From contig CM038044.1 in NCBI GenBank assembly GCA_021397845.1, positions 79,989,942-80,053,941 on the forward strand: DNA of 64,000 nucleotides, given 5' to 3'. The notes below the pieces were generated by a model. The model was not told the origin of the DNA. It saw nothing but the letters and a program-made list of their open reading frames with translations, and searched no databases. This stretch comes from Areca catechu. Its lineage: Eukaryota; Streptophyta; Magnoliopsida; Arecales; Arecaceae. Below are positions 44,998 to 56,577 of this stretch, in pieces. The position numbers and the translations under genes were made by a program. The stretch's first letter is position 1. Each line of letters starts with the position of its first letter.

Positions 44998-45530
44998 GTT
45001 GGGTTACGATTGTACAATGAAAGACTAGATTTTAAAATTTTAATCCTTGAAATCCTAGTCAACCAAATCTTTAGATCTAGGACTTCCTTGATTATTATAT
45101 CAATTAATAGGGCAAAATATTAGGAAATAGAAAAATACCTATAATGCTAATATCCTTTATTCCACTAGGCATACAGTGTATGCTTTCCAGAGGTGATCCA
45201 CATAGGAACTAGATTAAGAAAGCACTCCTCTTTTTGCTTGATTCATTCCGATAGCCTTTCTTTTTTCAGCAGCCTTTCTTCTCTTCTAGGACCTTTTTCC
45301 TTTCGAAGAGTACCTCAAATCCTCTCCAAAAATTCTTTTACTATCCCTTATCTTGATATGGCGGACTTGTCTTATAATAAAAGACTGGTCCTAACAAGGG
45401 AAGGTAAAGAATTGTTAGGACAAACTTTGGATGTTTTGATTTCAATCACCGAAGCCTTTAAATAGGAAGAGAGTAGTTATCTAATATATCTTTTCATTAG
45501 TCTCTAAATTGGCTTGACACTTGGTTCGAC
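44998..45530 (-). repeat. Truncated 5' LTR of M2
   Basis: Starts TGTTGGGTTACG on + and resembles the reverse complement of the end of the L LTR (34350-34878). A TATA-like CTATTTAAAGG (element sense) is at about 45455-45466. The outer part is missing; the right limit is approximate. Confidence 0.65.
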
Positions 45531-46120
45531 CCGACTTCGTGGGTGTCCCTAGCTCACTAGAGCAAGTTAAGTGTCTACTCTGTTTTACTTAGGGGTTGGG
45601 TTTGTTATGCAGGTTGATGGTTTTTGGGCTAGGGACAGGTAATGAAATCCTGACCCTATGTCAAATTGATGCCCTTAAGATGATTTATGAAAATGATGGC
45701 ATACAAATGATCTAATGAGATGGATCTAATTTATATTTTTGGGTTTTTGATGTATGATAGTAGAAATAAAATGATGGAAATGATAAGAGATGACACTAAA
45801 TGCAAAATTAAACTATTTGAAAAATTAAAACATGAAAGGATGAACTTGCTGAAAAATCATAGAATATATTTTGCTCTTAGGAAGTATTCCAGCTTGTACA
45901 AATTTTACAGGCTGCAATAAAATCTGAGAAAATTATCAAAAATAATTTCAATTATTTGTGATCTTACAAAATAAAAATTAGAGAGTTTAAAGGTTCCTAC
46001 AAATAGAAACACCTAAAAAAATAGACCATGTACAGAAAAAAAAAATGCAGAAATTAAAAGAAGATAAAATCTAATGATGCAAAAATTTTCTTTTGGGTTT
46101 TTAAAACTTATTAGATGAAA
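45531..46120. other. AT-rich stretch with nothing recognised
   Basis: About 590 bases. A 66-codon frame at 45720-45920 has no family resemblance. It may be the remains of the interior of the G1 element, since a primer-site remnant abuts its right end. Confidence 0.4.
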
Positions 46121-46838
46121 GGTGATACCAAACATGATGTGGGACTAACTAGATGCAAGATGAGAGGAATGATGCAAGTGATTTTTGTCTTTGTGATTTT
46201 TAGGTTTTTTTTATAGATTTAGGATTCTCGAAGATAGACAAGAGTAGATCTAGGGTTTCTAGAATGACAAGAACATCAAGCAAGCAAGTCCCTAAACAAG
46301 GATAAGAAGAGGACCCCGAGATTGAGAAATTCCGTAGGACTTAGCTCTCGAATCAATATCAACTTAGGACTTTTAGGGTTGCAAACCTTAAAAGCTCTAA
46401 AATGCCCGATGCCGAGTTCGCTCGCTCTCATGGATATGGCCTGGATGATCGAGCCTTTAACCTTCGTGGATGCACCGGCTTTCCATCCGAAGGTCTCAAA
46501 GGCAAGGAAAATCGACTCTGTATTCATGGTACCTGGAGGACCTGTGAGCAATCAAGGGAAGAGTTAGGATTCAATAAGAAGAAAACAAGAGATGAAGGAA
46601 TGAGAGTTGAGGTAGGTGGTGGATGGAGTTCATCTTGCTAGGCGCCAAGGTGGATCATCCTGATGGACATCCGAGCTCGAAGATGGAGGATGTCTTGCAT
46701 GGAAGAGAAGGTAACTTGACGCCTTACACTTCTCAATGCCTGAAGGCGAAGGCGCTCCCTCACGGAGATCGACGTTCTTAAGGAACGAAGGCAACTAATA
46801 AGAAGAGTGGCTCTCAAATCTTTTCTTTTAGCTTTTTT
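46121..46838 (-). repeat. LTR G1 with primer-site remnant
   Basis: TGATACCAAACA (46123-46134) is a decayed Met-tRNA site in minus orientation. The LTR starts TGATGTGGGACTAAC at 46135. It holds the family block with GGCCTGGATGATCGAGCC (about 46438-46455), also found in G2, J and P in variant form, and stops abruptly in a T-run near 46838. Confidence 0.7.
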
Positions 46839-46844
46839 TTAAAA

Positions 46845-47033
46845 CTTTTCTTCTTGTGTTCCTCTTCAAAGGTCTATCATAGTGGCACCCCTACATGCCT
46901 TAGGAGATCCCCGTGGAAAGGTAGGAGATGGTCTTGAAACCTTACTTTTTTCTTAAGATCGGATGGCCTGGTGAAGCACCTAATCCGAGTACTTAAGAAG
47001 TGCTAAGTCTTAACCATGCTCTAATACCAAACA
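46845..47033 (-). other. Leader fragment and primer site of G2
   Basis: GCTCTAATACCA (47018-47029) is a Met-tRNA site with one change. The rest matches, in reverse, the first 190 bases of the D leader (1288-1360 plus 4043-4170), including GTGGCACCCCTACATGCC. The G family is therefore a relative of D. The rest of its interior is deleted. Confidence 0.7.
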
Positions 47034-47539
47034 TGATGCGGGACTAACTAGATGCCGGGATAAAATGATGCAGGTGATTTTGTTCTTTGTGATTTTTAGT
47101 TTTTTTCTTAGGGTTTAGGATTCTCGAAGACAAACAAAAGAAGAACTAGGGTTCTATAATGAAAAGAAATTCAAGCAAGTAAGTAAGTCCCTAAACTAGA
47201 TAGGAAGAGGACCCCAAGATTGAAAAACCCTGTAGGACTTAGCTCTCGAATCAATAACCCCTTAGGAGTCTAGGGTTAGAAACCTTAAATTTTTCAAGCA
47301 CCCGATGCCGAGTTCGCTCGCTCTCGTGGATGCGGCCTAGATGATCGAGCCTTCAACCCCCGCAGATGCGCCGGCATTCTATCCAAGGTCTCAAAGGCAA
47401 GGGAAACCAACTCCGTATTCGTGGTACTTAGAGGACCTGCGAACAATCAATAGAAGGATTAGGAATCAATAAGTATCAGGAAAAAATAAGGGAAGAGAGG
47501 TTGGAGATGATGTTGATTGGGGGTCTTCTTGTTGGGCGC
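47034..47539 (-). repeat. LTR G2, first part (split by H)
   Basis: TGATGCGGGACTAAC onward, parallel to G1. Interrupted by element H after GGCGC. The continuation is at 57968-58740. Confidence 0.78.
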
Positions 47540-49011
47540 TGATAAATCATGGGTTTACACGTTTATTTTAAGTATTTTTGTTAATTAATGGTGCTAACAT
47601 TCTTTTAATAACCTAATTTCATAATTAATTTGGACTTTCTTGCAAAACTAATTATTTTAAAAATATCTTTGAAAAATGTGAAATTAGAGTACGTTCATGA
47701 AAAATAGATTTCAAGTCAAAGCACCACACACCCATTTAAATGATTAATAAAAAATTTAATAATTATAATTAATGATCATGGCTTGGTAAAATTAATATGT
47801 TTGAAACCTGCAAATAGGTAGAGCTTGATTTATGGAATCCAACGATGCTAACGGTACTTAAATCAGGTTTGAAATGAAGAAGTTATGAATTTTTTAAAGG
47901 ATTTTTGCACACATTTTGATGCTGCACAGTTTTTGGAGCAGCCGGTCCATCATGGACCGGTTGCTGGGTTTATTCATCATAGGTTGGTCCACCGGCAGAG
48001 GAGCCGAAACTCGCCGGGAAGCACGCCGGCGGTGTCCTTGGCCGGAGAAGAAGCTCCGGCAGTGGTTTGACGGGCGGTGGTGGCGATTTTGGCGGCAAAT
48101 GAGAGGAGCGGTCCACGTTCTTCATGAGCTTCTTCACAGGATGCCGGAATGCAATCCACAGGCGTTCACGAGCAGTCCATGGCCACGGGCACTTCTCACG
48201 TTCCTCACAAGCTGATGCACGGGCTGTTGAGAGTGGATCGTTCCTCCACGGGCGTTTCTCATGCAGTCCACGAGCTGAAAATGAACGGTGTGATCTATGG
48301 GCGCTGCAGGGCGGTGAGCACGGAGCAGCAATGGTAGTCGCGGTGTTTCTTTTGTCCCACATTGTTAATATGCAACGAGCTCCCCTCTCCGGTAAATTAT
48401 AAAATGAACCCCATAGCACAAGGTAGAGGTATCCTAGAGAAAGGGCAAGGTACAGGGTAGAGGGCATTGCTTGGGTTGCGGGTTGGCTTTTGGGAGTGAG
48501 GTTTCTCAAAGGAGAGTGTGTCCCTACACCATCTTCCAGCCTTCTCCCTCTCTGAGATCAAGATCCGAAGAATAAGATGCAGAGGAAGCCCAGTTCGCTC
48601 CACGGAGTATGAAGGAAGGAGCTATCTTCCCGACGAGGCTGCGCTGATCTGTTCTTATCTTTGTTATTTGTTTTGTTAATTTAGTTTTTACTGCATTGTA
48701 CTTAGACCTTAAATCTCAATCAATGCAATATCTCTTTTTAATTCCTGTCTTTCATCTTGTCTGCAAATAGATGCTAGGATCTAAATAATAGATCCTAGTA
48801 CCAAGTTTTCCTGCAATTTTAATTTATATATATATATATTTTTTTTCGACTTCAAATATTTTTTTACAAGATCAAAAATTTCAAATCCTAAACACCGCCT
48901 TCTCTATGGATTCGACCCGACTCCTCTTGCTATGTATTTTTAAATATTTTAAGAAGTCGGATTTTAAACTGATAGCCACGGTGTCTTAACGACAACCCCG
49001 CGGTTCTACCA
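47540..49011 (+). repeat. 5' LTR of H
   Basis: 1472 bp, TGATAAATCATGG to TTCTACCA. An AT-rich first part, then a GC-rich segment (47940-48330), then a TA microsatellite near 48826-48838 followed by a T-run. Long antisense frames in the GC-rich segment are shadows of composition. Confidence 0.88.
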
Positions 49012-49017
49012 AGTTTT

Positions 49018-49035
49018 TGGCACCGTTGCCGGGGA
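49018..49035 (+). other. Primer binding site of H (Asp tRNA type)
   Basis: TGGCACCGTTGCCGGGGA. The usual Athila/Tat site is the same except for G at position 5, so one CpG-type change has occurred. The use of a different tRNA separates H from every other element in the window. Confidence 0.88.
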
Positions 49036-49972
49036 AGGCATTAAAATAATAGTTTTTGATCTTTTTGATTTTTTATTCCGTGCTAACTTTTCTTTTTCTT
49101 GCAGATTAAAAAAAAAAAAAGGGAGAAAAGCAGAAGAGGAAGAAAGTCTCCCAATCAGTAAGATCCATCCTAAACTTTCTTTCCTCTTTTACATATTAAT
49201 TATTTTCCTTTTTAGTTTCTTTTCTTATTTCCAAAAAAAAAAAAAATTCAAATTTCAAATTTAAAAATTTTTTTTTGCCTTTCATTTTTAGTTTCATTTA
49301 GGTAAATTTATCTTTCTGCAAAATCAAAAAAAAATTCCCTAGACATTTCATAATTTATTAGGATTAGAAACTTAATCACAAAATTAAAAATATATATATA
49401 GATTTAATTTAATTTTGTGTGTTTATAACTTTTATTTTGACATCTTATTTATTGCATTTCATAATTTCATAATCATCTTAAGGGCACTTATCCATAAACA
49501 AGATAAGGTGGGGAGTTCAATACGCTTCCTTAGCCTACAAACCATTACCACTCATTTTGCATACCTAAGCCTTCTAAATAAAATTAACTAGATGTCAGCC
49601 CTAAGGAACTCGAGCTTAATAGGATAGGGTACCCGGAAGAGTTGGACCGGGTCAAGATTAGTTTGTTGACTGGTGTCTAGGAAAGGGGTTCAGGGATTAC
49701 ATCCCGAAGGAAGGTGGTTGGATCCGCTTACCTGGCCAATTTTTAATTGGTGTCTAAGGCAAGCAAAGAGGGAAACTCCACCGACCTTACCCTTACTTGG
49801 CCAGTTAGCTAATTGGTCTTTGACTTGGAGGGCTCCAAGGCGGTCTTGGAAGTTAGGAGCTATCTAGAATTAGGGAACCTAGGATAGAAATATGTTTGAT
49901 AAGTGTTTGAAAATAACAAAATATATATATATATATAATAAAAAATTTTTGATTCACATATTAGGTTTGCAC
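49036..49972 (+). other. Untranslated leader of H
   Basis: A- and T-rich at first, then a zone (49663-49806) with two TGGTGTCTA(A/G)G motifs and the block CTTACCTGGCCA ... AATTGGTGTCTAAGGCAAGC ... TTACTTGGCC, which is clearly similar to copia leaders A, F and M2. No gene. Confidence 0.75.
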
Positions 49973-51600
49973 TATTACATGCACGGTAGGAGATCTTTAT
50001 TTCCAGACCTAGTTGACTTCAACCCTGAAATCGAACAACTGATCCATAGTATACCAAAAAATCAAATGGCTGGAAACCTAGAAGAACCACCTAGATAGAT
50101 GAAGGAATACTTTATTCCTTCCACCTACAACCCATCGACCTGTATCCATTTACCTGAAATACCTGCTAGATAATATAAGATCAAGTCTGCCACAATCCAA
50201 ATGCTTCATTCCTTTTATGGGAATACCAATGAAGATCCTTATAAGCATCTAGATGAGTTTCTTGAAATCTGTTCTACGGTGAAGATCTAATATTTTACTG
50301 ATGATGCCCTTAGGCTAACCTTGTTCCCCTTCTCACTTAAGGATAAGGCCAAGTACTGGCTTGGCACAATAGGGAAACCAATTCGAACTTGGGCTGAAAT
50401 GCAGCACAAGTTCCTTAAGAAATTCTATCCTATAGGTCGAACCAACACCATGAGGCGAGCCATCACTGGATTTGCTCAGCTTCCTGGTGAACAAATTCAT
50501 GAATCATGGGAGAGACTTAAGGAACTCCTTAGAAAATGCCCACATCATGGTCTGTCTAAGTGGCAAATTGTCCAAGCTTTTTATGAGGGATTAGGAGACC
50601 AGTATAGACAGATGGTGGATGCATCTTGTGGAGGTGCATTCATGAGTAGAAGTGAGGATGAAGCCTATACCTTGTTTGAAACCCTAAGTGAAAATTCGAT
50701 CAACCATGCTTCTTTGACTTCATATGAAAGATCGATTCCTCACCAAAAGCGGGCAGGGATTTATGAAATTAGACATTCAAATTCCAATGTCGACTTGAAC
50801 CTAATATCCCAAAGATTAGATACAGTCGACCTCCTTGCCCAAAAGTCGGACCAAGTCCTAGCCCTTAGTCAACAATCTCCTACACAATACCCATCACCCT
50901 CTAATCATCAGGAGATTTGTTCTATCTATGCTAGCCCAGCCCATCACATGAATGAATGTCCTATGGTTGCACAGTTACCACCTTTCATCCAAGAACAAGT
51001 CCAAGCTACTCAAGGTTACTCCAAGCCGGGTAATGACCCATTTTCAAATACTTATAACCCGGGTTGGAGAAACCATCCTAATTTTTCTTGGAAACCACAA
51101 CAGACTCAGGTTCACACCCAAACTCCTCCTGCGCGGAACTTTCAAAATAGGCCCCCATACCAAAACTATGCCTATAATAGAGGTCAGCTTAGTTAGCCTG
51201 CTCAGCCATCATATCAACCTCCTCAACAGACCAATCTGGCCGATGATAGGTTTGATCAACTCCAACAATTAATCATGACCCAACAACAATCTATCGCCAG
51301 GTTAGAAGTTCAAATAGGACAGTTAGCTGAATCTACTATGAGGAGAGAACCAGGTCAACTACCGAGTCAACCAATACCGAATCCTAGAAACAACCCACTC
51401 TTCTTCAGCCTAATGTTCCACCTAAGAACCCTCAATTTGAGAATGCCAAAGCAATTTCTGAGCTTAGAAGTGGTAGGATTCTTAGGGACCCATATCAAGA
51501 CCAGGAGAGAGAGGCTAGTACTGATGCTAGCCAGTATGAGAATTTAGAAAAAGATGTTAGTACTAAGACTAACCATGTAGAAGAGCCTGAGCCCGGGACT
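49973..51600 (+). pseudogene. gag of H (broken)
   Basis: Frame begins HGRRSLFPDLVDFNPEIEQL. Three in-frame stops follow (50096, about 50172, about 50288). The capsid core with YGNTNEDPYKHLDEFLEIC, FPFSLKDKAKYWL and FAQLPGEQIHESWERLKELL is typical of plant Athila/Tat gag. A single zinc knuckle near 50920-50960 reads CSIYASPAHHMNEC, where the second Cys is Tyr. A stop at 51194 and a frameshift near 51395 break the C-terminal part, which continues with LRSGRILRDPYQDQE. It would coat the genomic RNA. Confidence 0.85.
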
Positions 51601-52614
51601 AGTACTGATACTGATTCCAATTTAAATGAGAAAGGGAAGAAGAGAGCAGATAAATTACCTAAGACTTATAAACCTAGAGTCCCATTCCCTTTAGCCCTAG
51701 AAGCTGGTTCTTCCCGTAAAAAGCAAGGAGCATGCAACGAGGAGCTGATTGAACTATTCAAGCAAGTCTATATTAATTTATCCCTCCTCGATGCAATTCA
51801 GCATGTTCCAGCTTACGCTAAATTTCTCAAAGAACTCTGCACCCAAAAGCGTAAGCCACGAACCATAAAGAGAATCATATTGTCTGAGGATGTAAGTGCA
51901 GTCTTGTTGAATCAATTACCTCAGAAAATGAAAGACCCCGGTGCTTCTTTGATTTCTTGTGTTATAGGAGGCATTACCTTTGATCGAGCCCTGTTAGACC
52001 TAGGAGCTAGTGTAAACCTTCTTCCAACCTCGGTCTATGAAAAATTTGGGATAGGTGAACTAAAACCCACGTCAGTCATTCTACAACTAGCCGATAGATC
52101 TATCAAGACACCACGTGGTTTGATTGAGGATGTCTTAGTTAGAATGAATCAATGTTATTTCCCAGTAGACTTCCTCATACTACACATGGAACCATCCCAA
52201 GAGCTAAATCAGAATCCCATAATCTTAGGTCGTCCATTCCTAGCCACTGCCAATGCCAATATCAATTGTAAAACGGGAGCTATGGACATTTCTTTTGGGG
52301 ATCAAAAGGTGAGAATTAATATTTTTAATGCCTCAAAGTTTGCTCGAGAGGAGGAAAATTGTTCTGTGATTGGTTTAATAGATGAGATTGTTGAGTCTGA
52401 ATTTTTCTCCAATTTGATGGAAGATGACGAGCCTATTGCTGAAACCCAAGTCCAAGAGGTAAATGCCCTACTTGATTCACCTCAACCTTCACCACCTTGG
52501 TCAATGCAAACTGAATCCTTACCTGACCTAGGAACTGAGCCTTTGCACCCTTCGATTCAGGCCCCACCACAACTTGAACTAAAAACTTTGCCTGAATCAC
52601 TTATGTGTTTTTAG
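51601..52614 (+). pseudogene. Aspartic protease region of H
   Basis: Open from about 51601 to 52614, with the N-terminal linker KFLKELCTQKRKPR and then the retropepsin-like core: DRALLDLGASVNLLP holds the catalytic Asp (DLGA form), followed by QLADRSIKTPRGLIEDVLV and NPIILGRPFLATANANI, the family's second half. A long acidic, Pro-rich linker follows (ETQVQEVNALLDSPQPSP). The reading frame itself is undamaged for over 240 codons, but it has no intact upstream gag. Confidence 0.85.
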
Positions 52615-53305
52615 GACCCGACAAAACCCTGCTTGTAATCATTGCTTCTGACCTAACCATTGAGCAGGAAAACCAATTGATAGATGTTCTGAAAACACAT
52701 AGGGAGGCCAAAGGTTGGGCCATTGCTGATTTAAAAGGCATTAGTCCATCAATTTGAATGCACCATATCTATACTGAGGATAGTGCCAAGCCAACTAGAG
52801 AGATGCAAAGACGGCTCAACCCAAACATGCAAGAAGTGGTCAAGAAGGAAGTGATTAAATGGTTAGATGCTGGTATTATTTATCCTATTTCTGATAGCCA
52901 CTGGGTGAGTCCTACTTAAGTCATTCCAAAGAAATCTGGACTCACGGTTGTCCGTACTGACCATGGGGATTTAGTACCAACACGACTTTCTACTGGGTGG
53001 CATGTCTGTATAGATTATAGAAAACTTAATGCAGCTACCCGCAAAGACCACTTTCCCTTACCATTTATTGATTAGATCCTAGAAAGATTAACTGGCCAGC
53101 AATACTTTTGCTTCTTAGATGGATACTCAGGATACAACCAGGTAGCAATCTATCCAGGAGACTAAGAAAAGACCACCTTCACATGTCCCTATGGAACCTT
53201 TGCTTTCCGTAGAATGCCTTTTGGATTGTGTAATGCACCTACAACCTTTCAAAGGTGCATGTTATCAATTTTCTCAGACATGGTAGGAGATTTCTTAGAA
53301 TATCA
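52615..53305 (+). pseudogene. Reverse transcriptase N-terminal half of H
   Basis: Recognisable blocks: KTHREAKGWAIADLKGISP, NPNMQEVVKKEV, GWHVCIDYRKLNAATRKDHF, FCFLDGYSGYNQVAI, and FTCPYGTFAFRRMPFGLCNA. In-frame stops at about 52755, 52917, 53073 and 53164. The sequence breaks off at SDMVGDFLE near 53303, just before the catalytic YxDD box, and continues with integrase. The deletion removes the palm active site, RNase H and the zinc-binding part of integrase. Confidence 0.88.
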
Positions 53306-53317
53306 TGCAATGGCAAC

Positions 53318-54110
53318 ATGAACCAATGATCATAAGGTAGTCATAAAGTTTGTTCAAAAGAATATCTTCTCTAGGTTCGGATTTCCACGTGCCATCATTA
53401 GCGACGGAGGTGCCCATTTCACAAACTCCCAATTTCGAATGCTTTTATGAAAATATGGGGTCACGCATAAAGTTGCTACACCTTATCACCCGCAAACAAG
53501 TGGCCAAGTGGAAGTATCCAATAGGGAGATCAAGAACATTTTGCAAAAGACTATTAGGCCCGATCATAGAAACTGGTCAGACCGATTAGATGATGCTTTA
53601 TGGGCCTATCGGATAGCTTACAAGAATCCCATTAGAATGTCTCCCTATACTCTGATCTTTGGAAAAGCATGTCATCTTCCGGTAGAACTTGAACATAAAG
53701 CATATTGGGCGATTAAGCAATTAAATTTTGATTTAAAGCAAGCTGGTTCTAACCGGATGTTGCAACTGAGTGAATTAGATGAACAGAGGCGAGAGGCTTA
53801 TGAAAATTCATGTATTTATAAAGAGAAAATGAAAGCCTTTCATGATCAATTTATTTCTAGGAAAATCTTTGAGCCAAATCAACAAGTCTGGTTATTTAAT
53901 TCAAGGCTTCGATTATTTCCTGGAAAATTGAGATCTAGATGGGATGGACCTTACATTGTTAATCAAGTATTCCCCCATGGTGCTGTCAAAATTTATGATC
54001 CTAGGTCAGGAAACTTCTTTAAGATGAATGGTCAACGTTTAAAACCATACATTGAAGGAATATCAATAAATCGAACTATTGACCAAGTAACATTAACTGA
54101 CCCACGCTAA
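53318..54110 (+). pseudogene. Integrase core and C-terminus of H
   Basis: Starts DHKVVIKFVQKNIFSRFG, then AIISDGGAHF with a catalytic Asp, a TGA at about 53448, and ATPYHPQTSGQVEVSNREIK with the catalytic Glu. Then WAYRIAYKNPIRMSPYTLIF, the GKACHLPVELEHKAYWAIK signature of Athila/Tat, and a C-terminal GPYIVNQVFPHGAVKIYDP. The first catalytic Asp of the DDE triad is in the deleted part, so it is inactive. The frame ends at 54110. Confidence 0.9.
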
Positions 54111-54976
54111 ACTGAGCTGCATTATGTCTGGCTGAAGACATTAAACTTAGCGCTTGTTGGGAGGCAACCCAATATGTACTCTATCTTTTTTTTTTAAAAA
54201 AAAAAAAAAAAATCTGGAGCAAGATAGACTAGGAAAAGTAATAAGAGTTAGAGAGTGTTGCTAATGACTGTAGTGAGTCAAGAAGTAGACTAGTGTGTCA
54301 GACTTTTAGGTCCTACTTAGATCACCTAAAGGCTATTAGCACTTCCATTGCACATGCATGCTGATGAGACAAAGTAAGTATTAGTTGTAAGAACAATTGA
54401 GGACTTAATTATCACTAAAAACTGGTAATTGATATATATCCCAATTTAATTTAATTTTTTTTTTTGAATTGAGGAAAGAGCTACTTACCTGAAATAAAAG
54501 TGCAAAACATGGAGTATATGTGGATCGCCCTAAAATTAGTAACCGGGTCTCTGTGCCTAAGTCTAGTGTGGAGGTTCACGTCAAATGGTGAAGGGAAGGC
54601 CAGGATGCAAAAAAAAAAAAAAAAAAAAATCAGGTAGTGTGAAAGCTAACTCAGTTCATAGCTTAATTTAGGGATGTATAGAAAATTAACCAAAGTAAGT
54701 GTTAATCAAAGATACATTTATTCTTGCAAACTAGTACCAAAATGTTAAGTTAGTCATCACAAACACAAGTGCTGTAGATCTTTAGATGAACTCTAAGAAA
54801 GTTTCTAATTATGCTGACTGCAAAATTTATTTCTGAAACTCAATACTTAGTTAGTGATACTTGCTAGATCTTTTTACCATCAAACCTGGATCTATTTTTG
54901 TAAAGGATGATCTTTGTGATGCATAGTTATACTTTTTGCATTGCTAAGGGACTAGCAATAAGTAAGTTGGGGGGTG
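54111..54976 (+). other. 3' region of H
   Basis: No env-like frame is seen. Near 54148-54173 lies TTAGCGCTTGTTGGGAGGCA, a sequence strongly conserved just after pol in plant Athila/Tat elements, followed by poly-T/poly-A runs (54186-54211, 54610-54629) and the polypurine tract at the LTR border. Confidence 0.7.
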
Positions 54977-55120
54977 TGATAAATCATGGATTTACAGGTT
55001 TATTTTAAGTATTTTAGTTAATTAATGGTGCTAACATTCTTTTAATAACCTAATTTCATAATTAATTTGGACTTTCTTGCAAAACTAATTATTTTAAAAA
55101 TATCTTTGAAAAATGTGAAA

Positions 55121-56577
55121 TGATGGGGAACTAATATGCATGCAATTTTTTTTGTATGTTTTACATGTTGAGTTAGGTGATTAATTCCCAAATTTTAGAT
55201 CAAAATTATTTGTAGAGAATTTTGTATGAATTTTTGAAGATCAGCATGCAGATTAGGACCTGGAAAAGTAGCAAAGAAGGACCGCCGGGGCTGAGAAGCC
55301 TCGGTTAGGGCAAGTTCTCCTACAATAAAACTACTGGAGGTAGAGGGGTGTACCTGACAACGTCTGTGAAGATCGTAGCGAAGGGGTCTCTCGTTCCTCG
55401 ACGGATGCGGCCTGGAAAATCGAGCTAAAGACCCGCGGATACCCGGCTTTCTGCTCGGTGATCCAATTGAGGCTTGGCTGGAGTCGTTGGATTCGTAGGA
55501 ACTCAGGGACCTGCAAACGACCTGTCAGAGGTTAGAAAACTCACAAAGGAACAAGAAAACAAAGAAAAAATAGCAAGGGAAGGCTTCTTTTGGAGTGGGC
55601 GTCCAGGGATCTGGAGGGTTTGTGGGCAGCAGGAAGATGATTGCAAACACCGGGAAGAAGAACTCTCACAAACCCCTTTATGCACACAGCAGGGTATCAC
55701 ACCACTCAATAGAAGAACTCAAGGTTTTCATTCATCAAAAATTCCCCTCATACAAGAGGCTAGGGTCCCTTAAATAGACCCTTAACCTTGGGCTCCAAGT
55801 AAGGGTACATAAGTCTTTACATAAGAATCCTTTTCCCTCTCAAACCTTAGCTAGAAAATAAGGAAATATTAGGTAGAAAAATCCCTAAAAATTTTCTTGA
55901 CTTGGTCAAGACTCCAAGGACGCCTAGGGGGGCGTGTTGGGCTTCTAGGAGCAGCAAGGGGCCGGCCCAAAGGGGCCCGGGTGCATGGGTTTGGGCCTCT
56001 GGAAGCTGGGGTGGCCTGGTAGCCAGGTAGCAGGAATATTCCCTGGTATCTTGCTTCTTAGGAGCTTGGGCTTGGCACCTGGGCTTGATTTCTTCGGGCT
56101 AGGATGCAGATGGACCTCTGAAATCATGGATGCCCTTATTTATGAATTTACTTTGGCATCTGGAAGGGAATCTGGGTATCTGGAGGGCATCTGCAAGAAA
56201 TCAGGGTTTTCTGAATTTTCCTCCTGGGGTCTTCAAATCTTCAAGCTGGGTTGGACTTGTGCTATACTTCCATGTCTTCAATCTAATTGGACTTGGTCTT
56301 CACTTGTATGATATAGTCTTGAGTCTTCAGTATGCTTGGACAGGACTCAAAAAAAATAAAATTAGCTCAACATGAGCTGACTAGCATTGGACTGAACTAG
56401 CTCAACATGAGCTGACTAGTACAGAACTGAAATAACAACTAAAAATACTCAAATAACAACTAAAATAGACTCAAATGAGATAAGCCCTTATTATAGATGG
56501 ACTCATAAATTATTGATCAATTTACAGAGGGTTGAAAAAGCCTCTGTCTTATTCTGGTGCCTCAGGTGTCCCAACCA
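55121..56577 (-). mobile_element. Solo LTR J of the G/D type
   Basis: 1457 bp, TGATGGGGAAC to CCCAACCA on +, flanked by TGAAA on both sides (55116-55120, 56578-56582). No interior, so it is the product of LTR-LTR recombination. It contains GCGGCCTGGAAAATCGAGC (about 55407-55425), the family block of G1, G2 and P, a TATA-like sequence in minus sense near 55768-55778, and two copies of TAGCTCAACATGAGCTGACT at a 35-bp period (56363-56420). Confidence 0.88.

Larger units (their letters stand above)
38346..45530 (-). mobile_element. Eroded copia element M2, split by N
   Basis: Second copy of the M family in the same direction: reverse transcriptase 38346-39088, then N with target duplication ACTAG, then from 41867 the rest of RT, integrase and gag to 43882, leader to about 44985, a decayed primer site, and a truncated 5' LTR (about 44998-45530). 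It lacks RNase H and the 3' LTR. Confidence 0.78.

Noticed and set aside
45193..45465. 90-codon frame MIHIGTRLRKHSSF onward
   Set aside because: It lies in the 5' LTR of M2, antisense to the element, with no domain.
46390..46455. Shared GGCCTGGATGATCGAGCC block in G1, G2, J and P considered as a regulatory element of its own
   Set aside because: These are members of one LTR family and the whole LTR aligns around it, so selective conservation of this block cannot be claimed from this window.
47970..48509. 179-codon antisense frame in the GC-rich part of the H LTR, with a partly similar frame at 56882-57301
   Set aside because: The two are copies of one LTR, so likeness is by descent. The frames diverge by indels without compensation and show no known domain.
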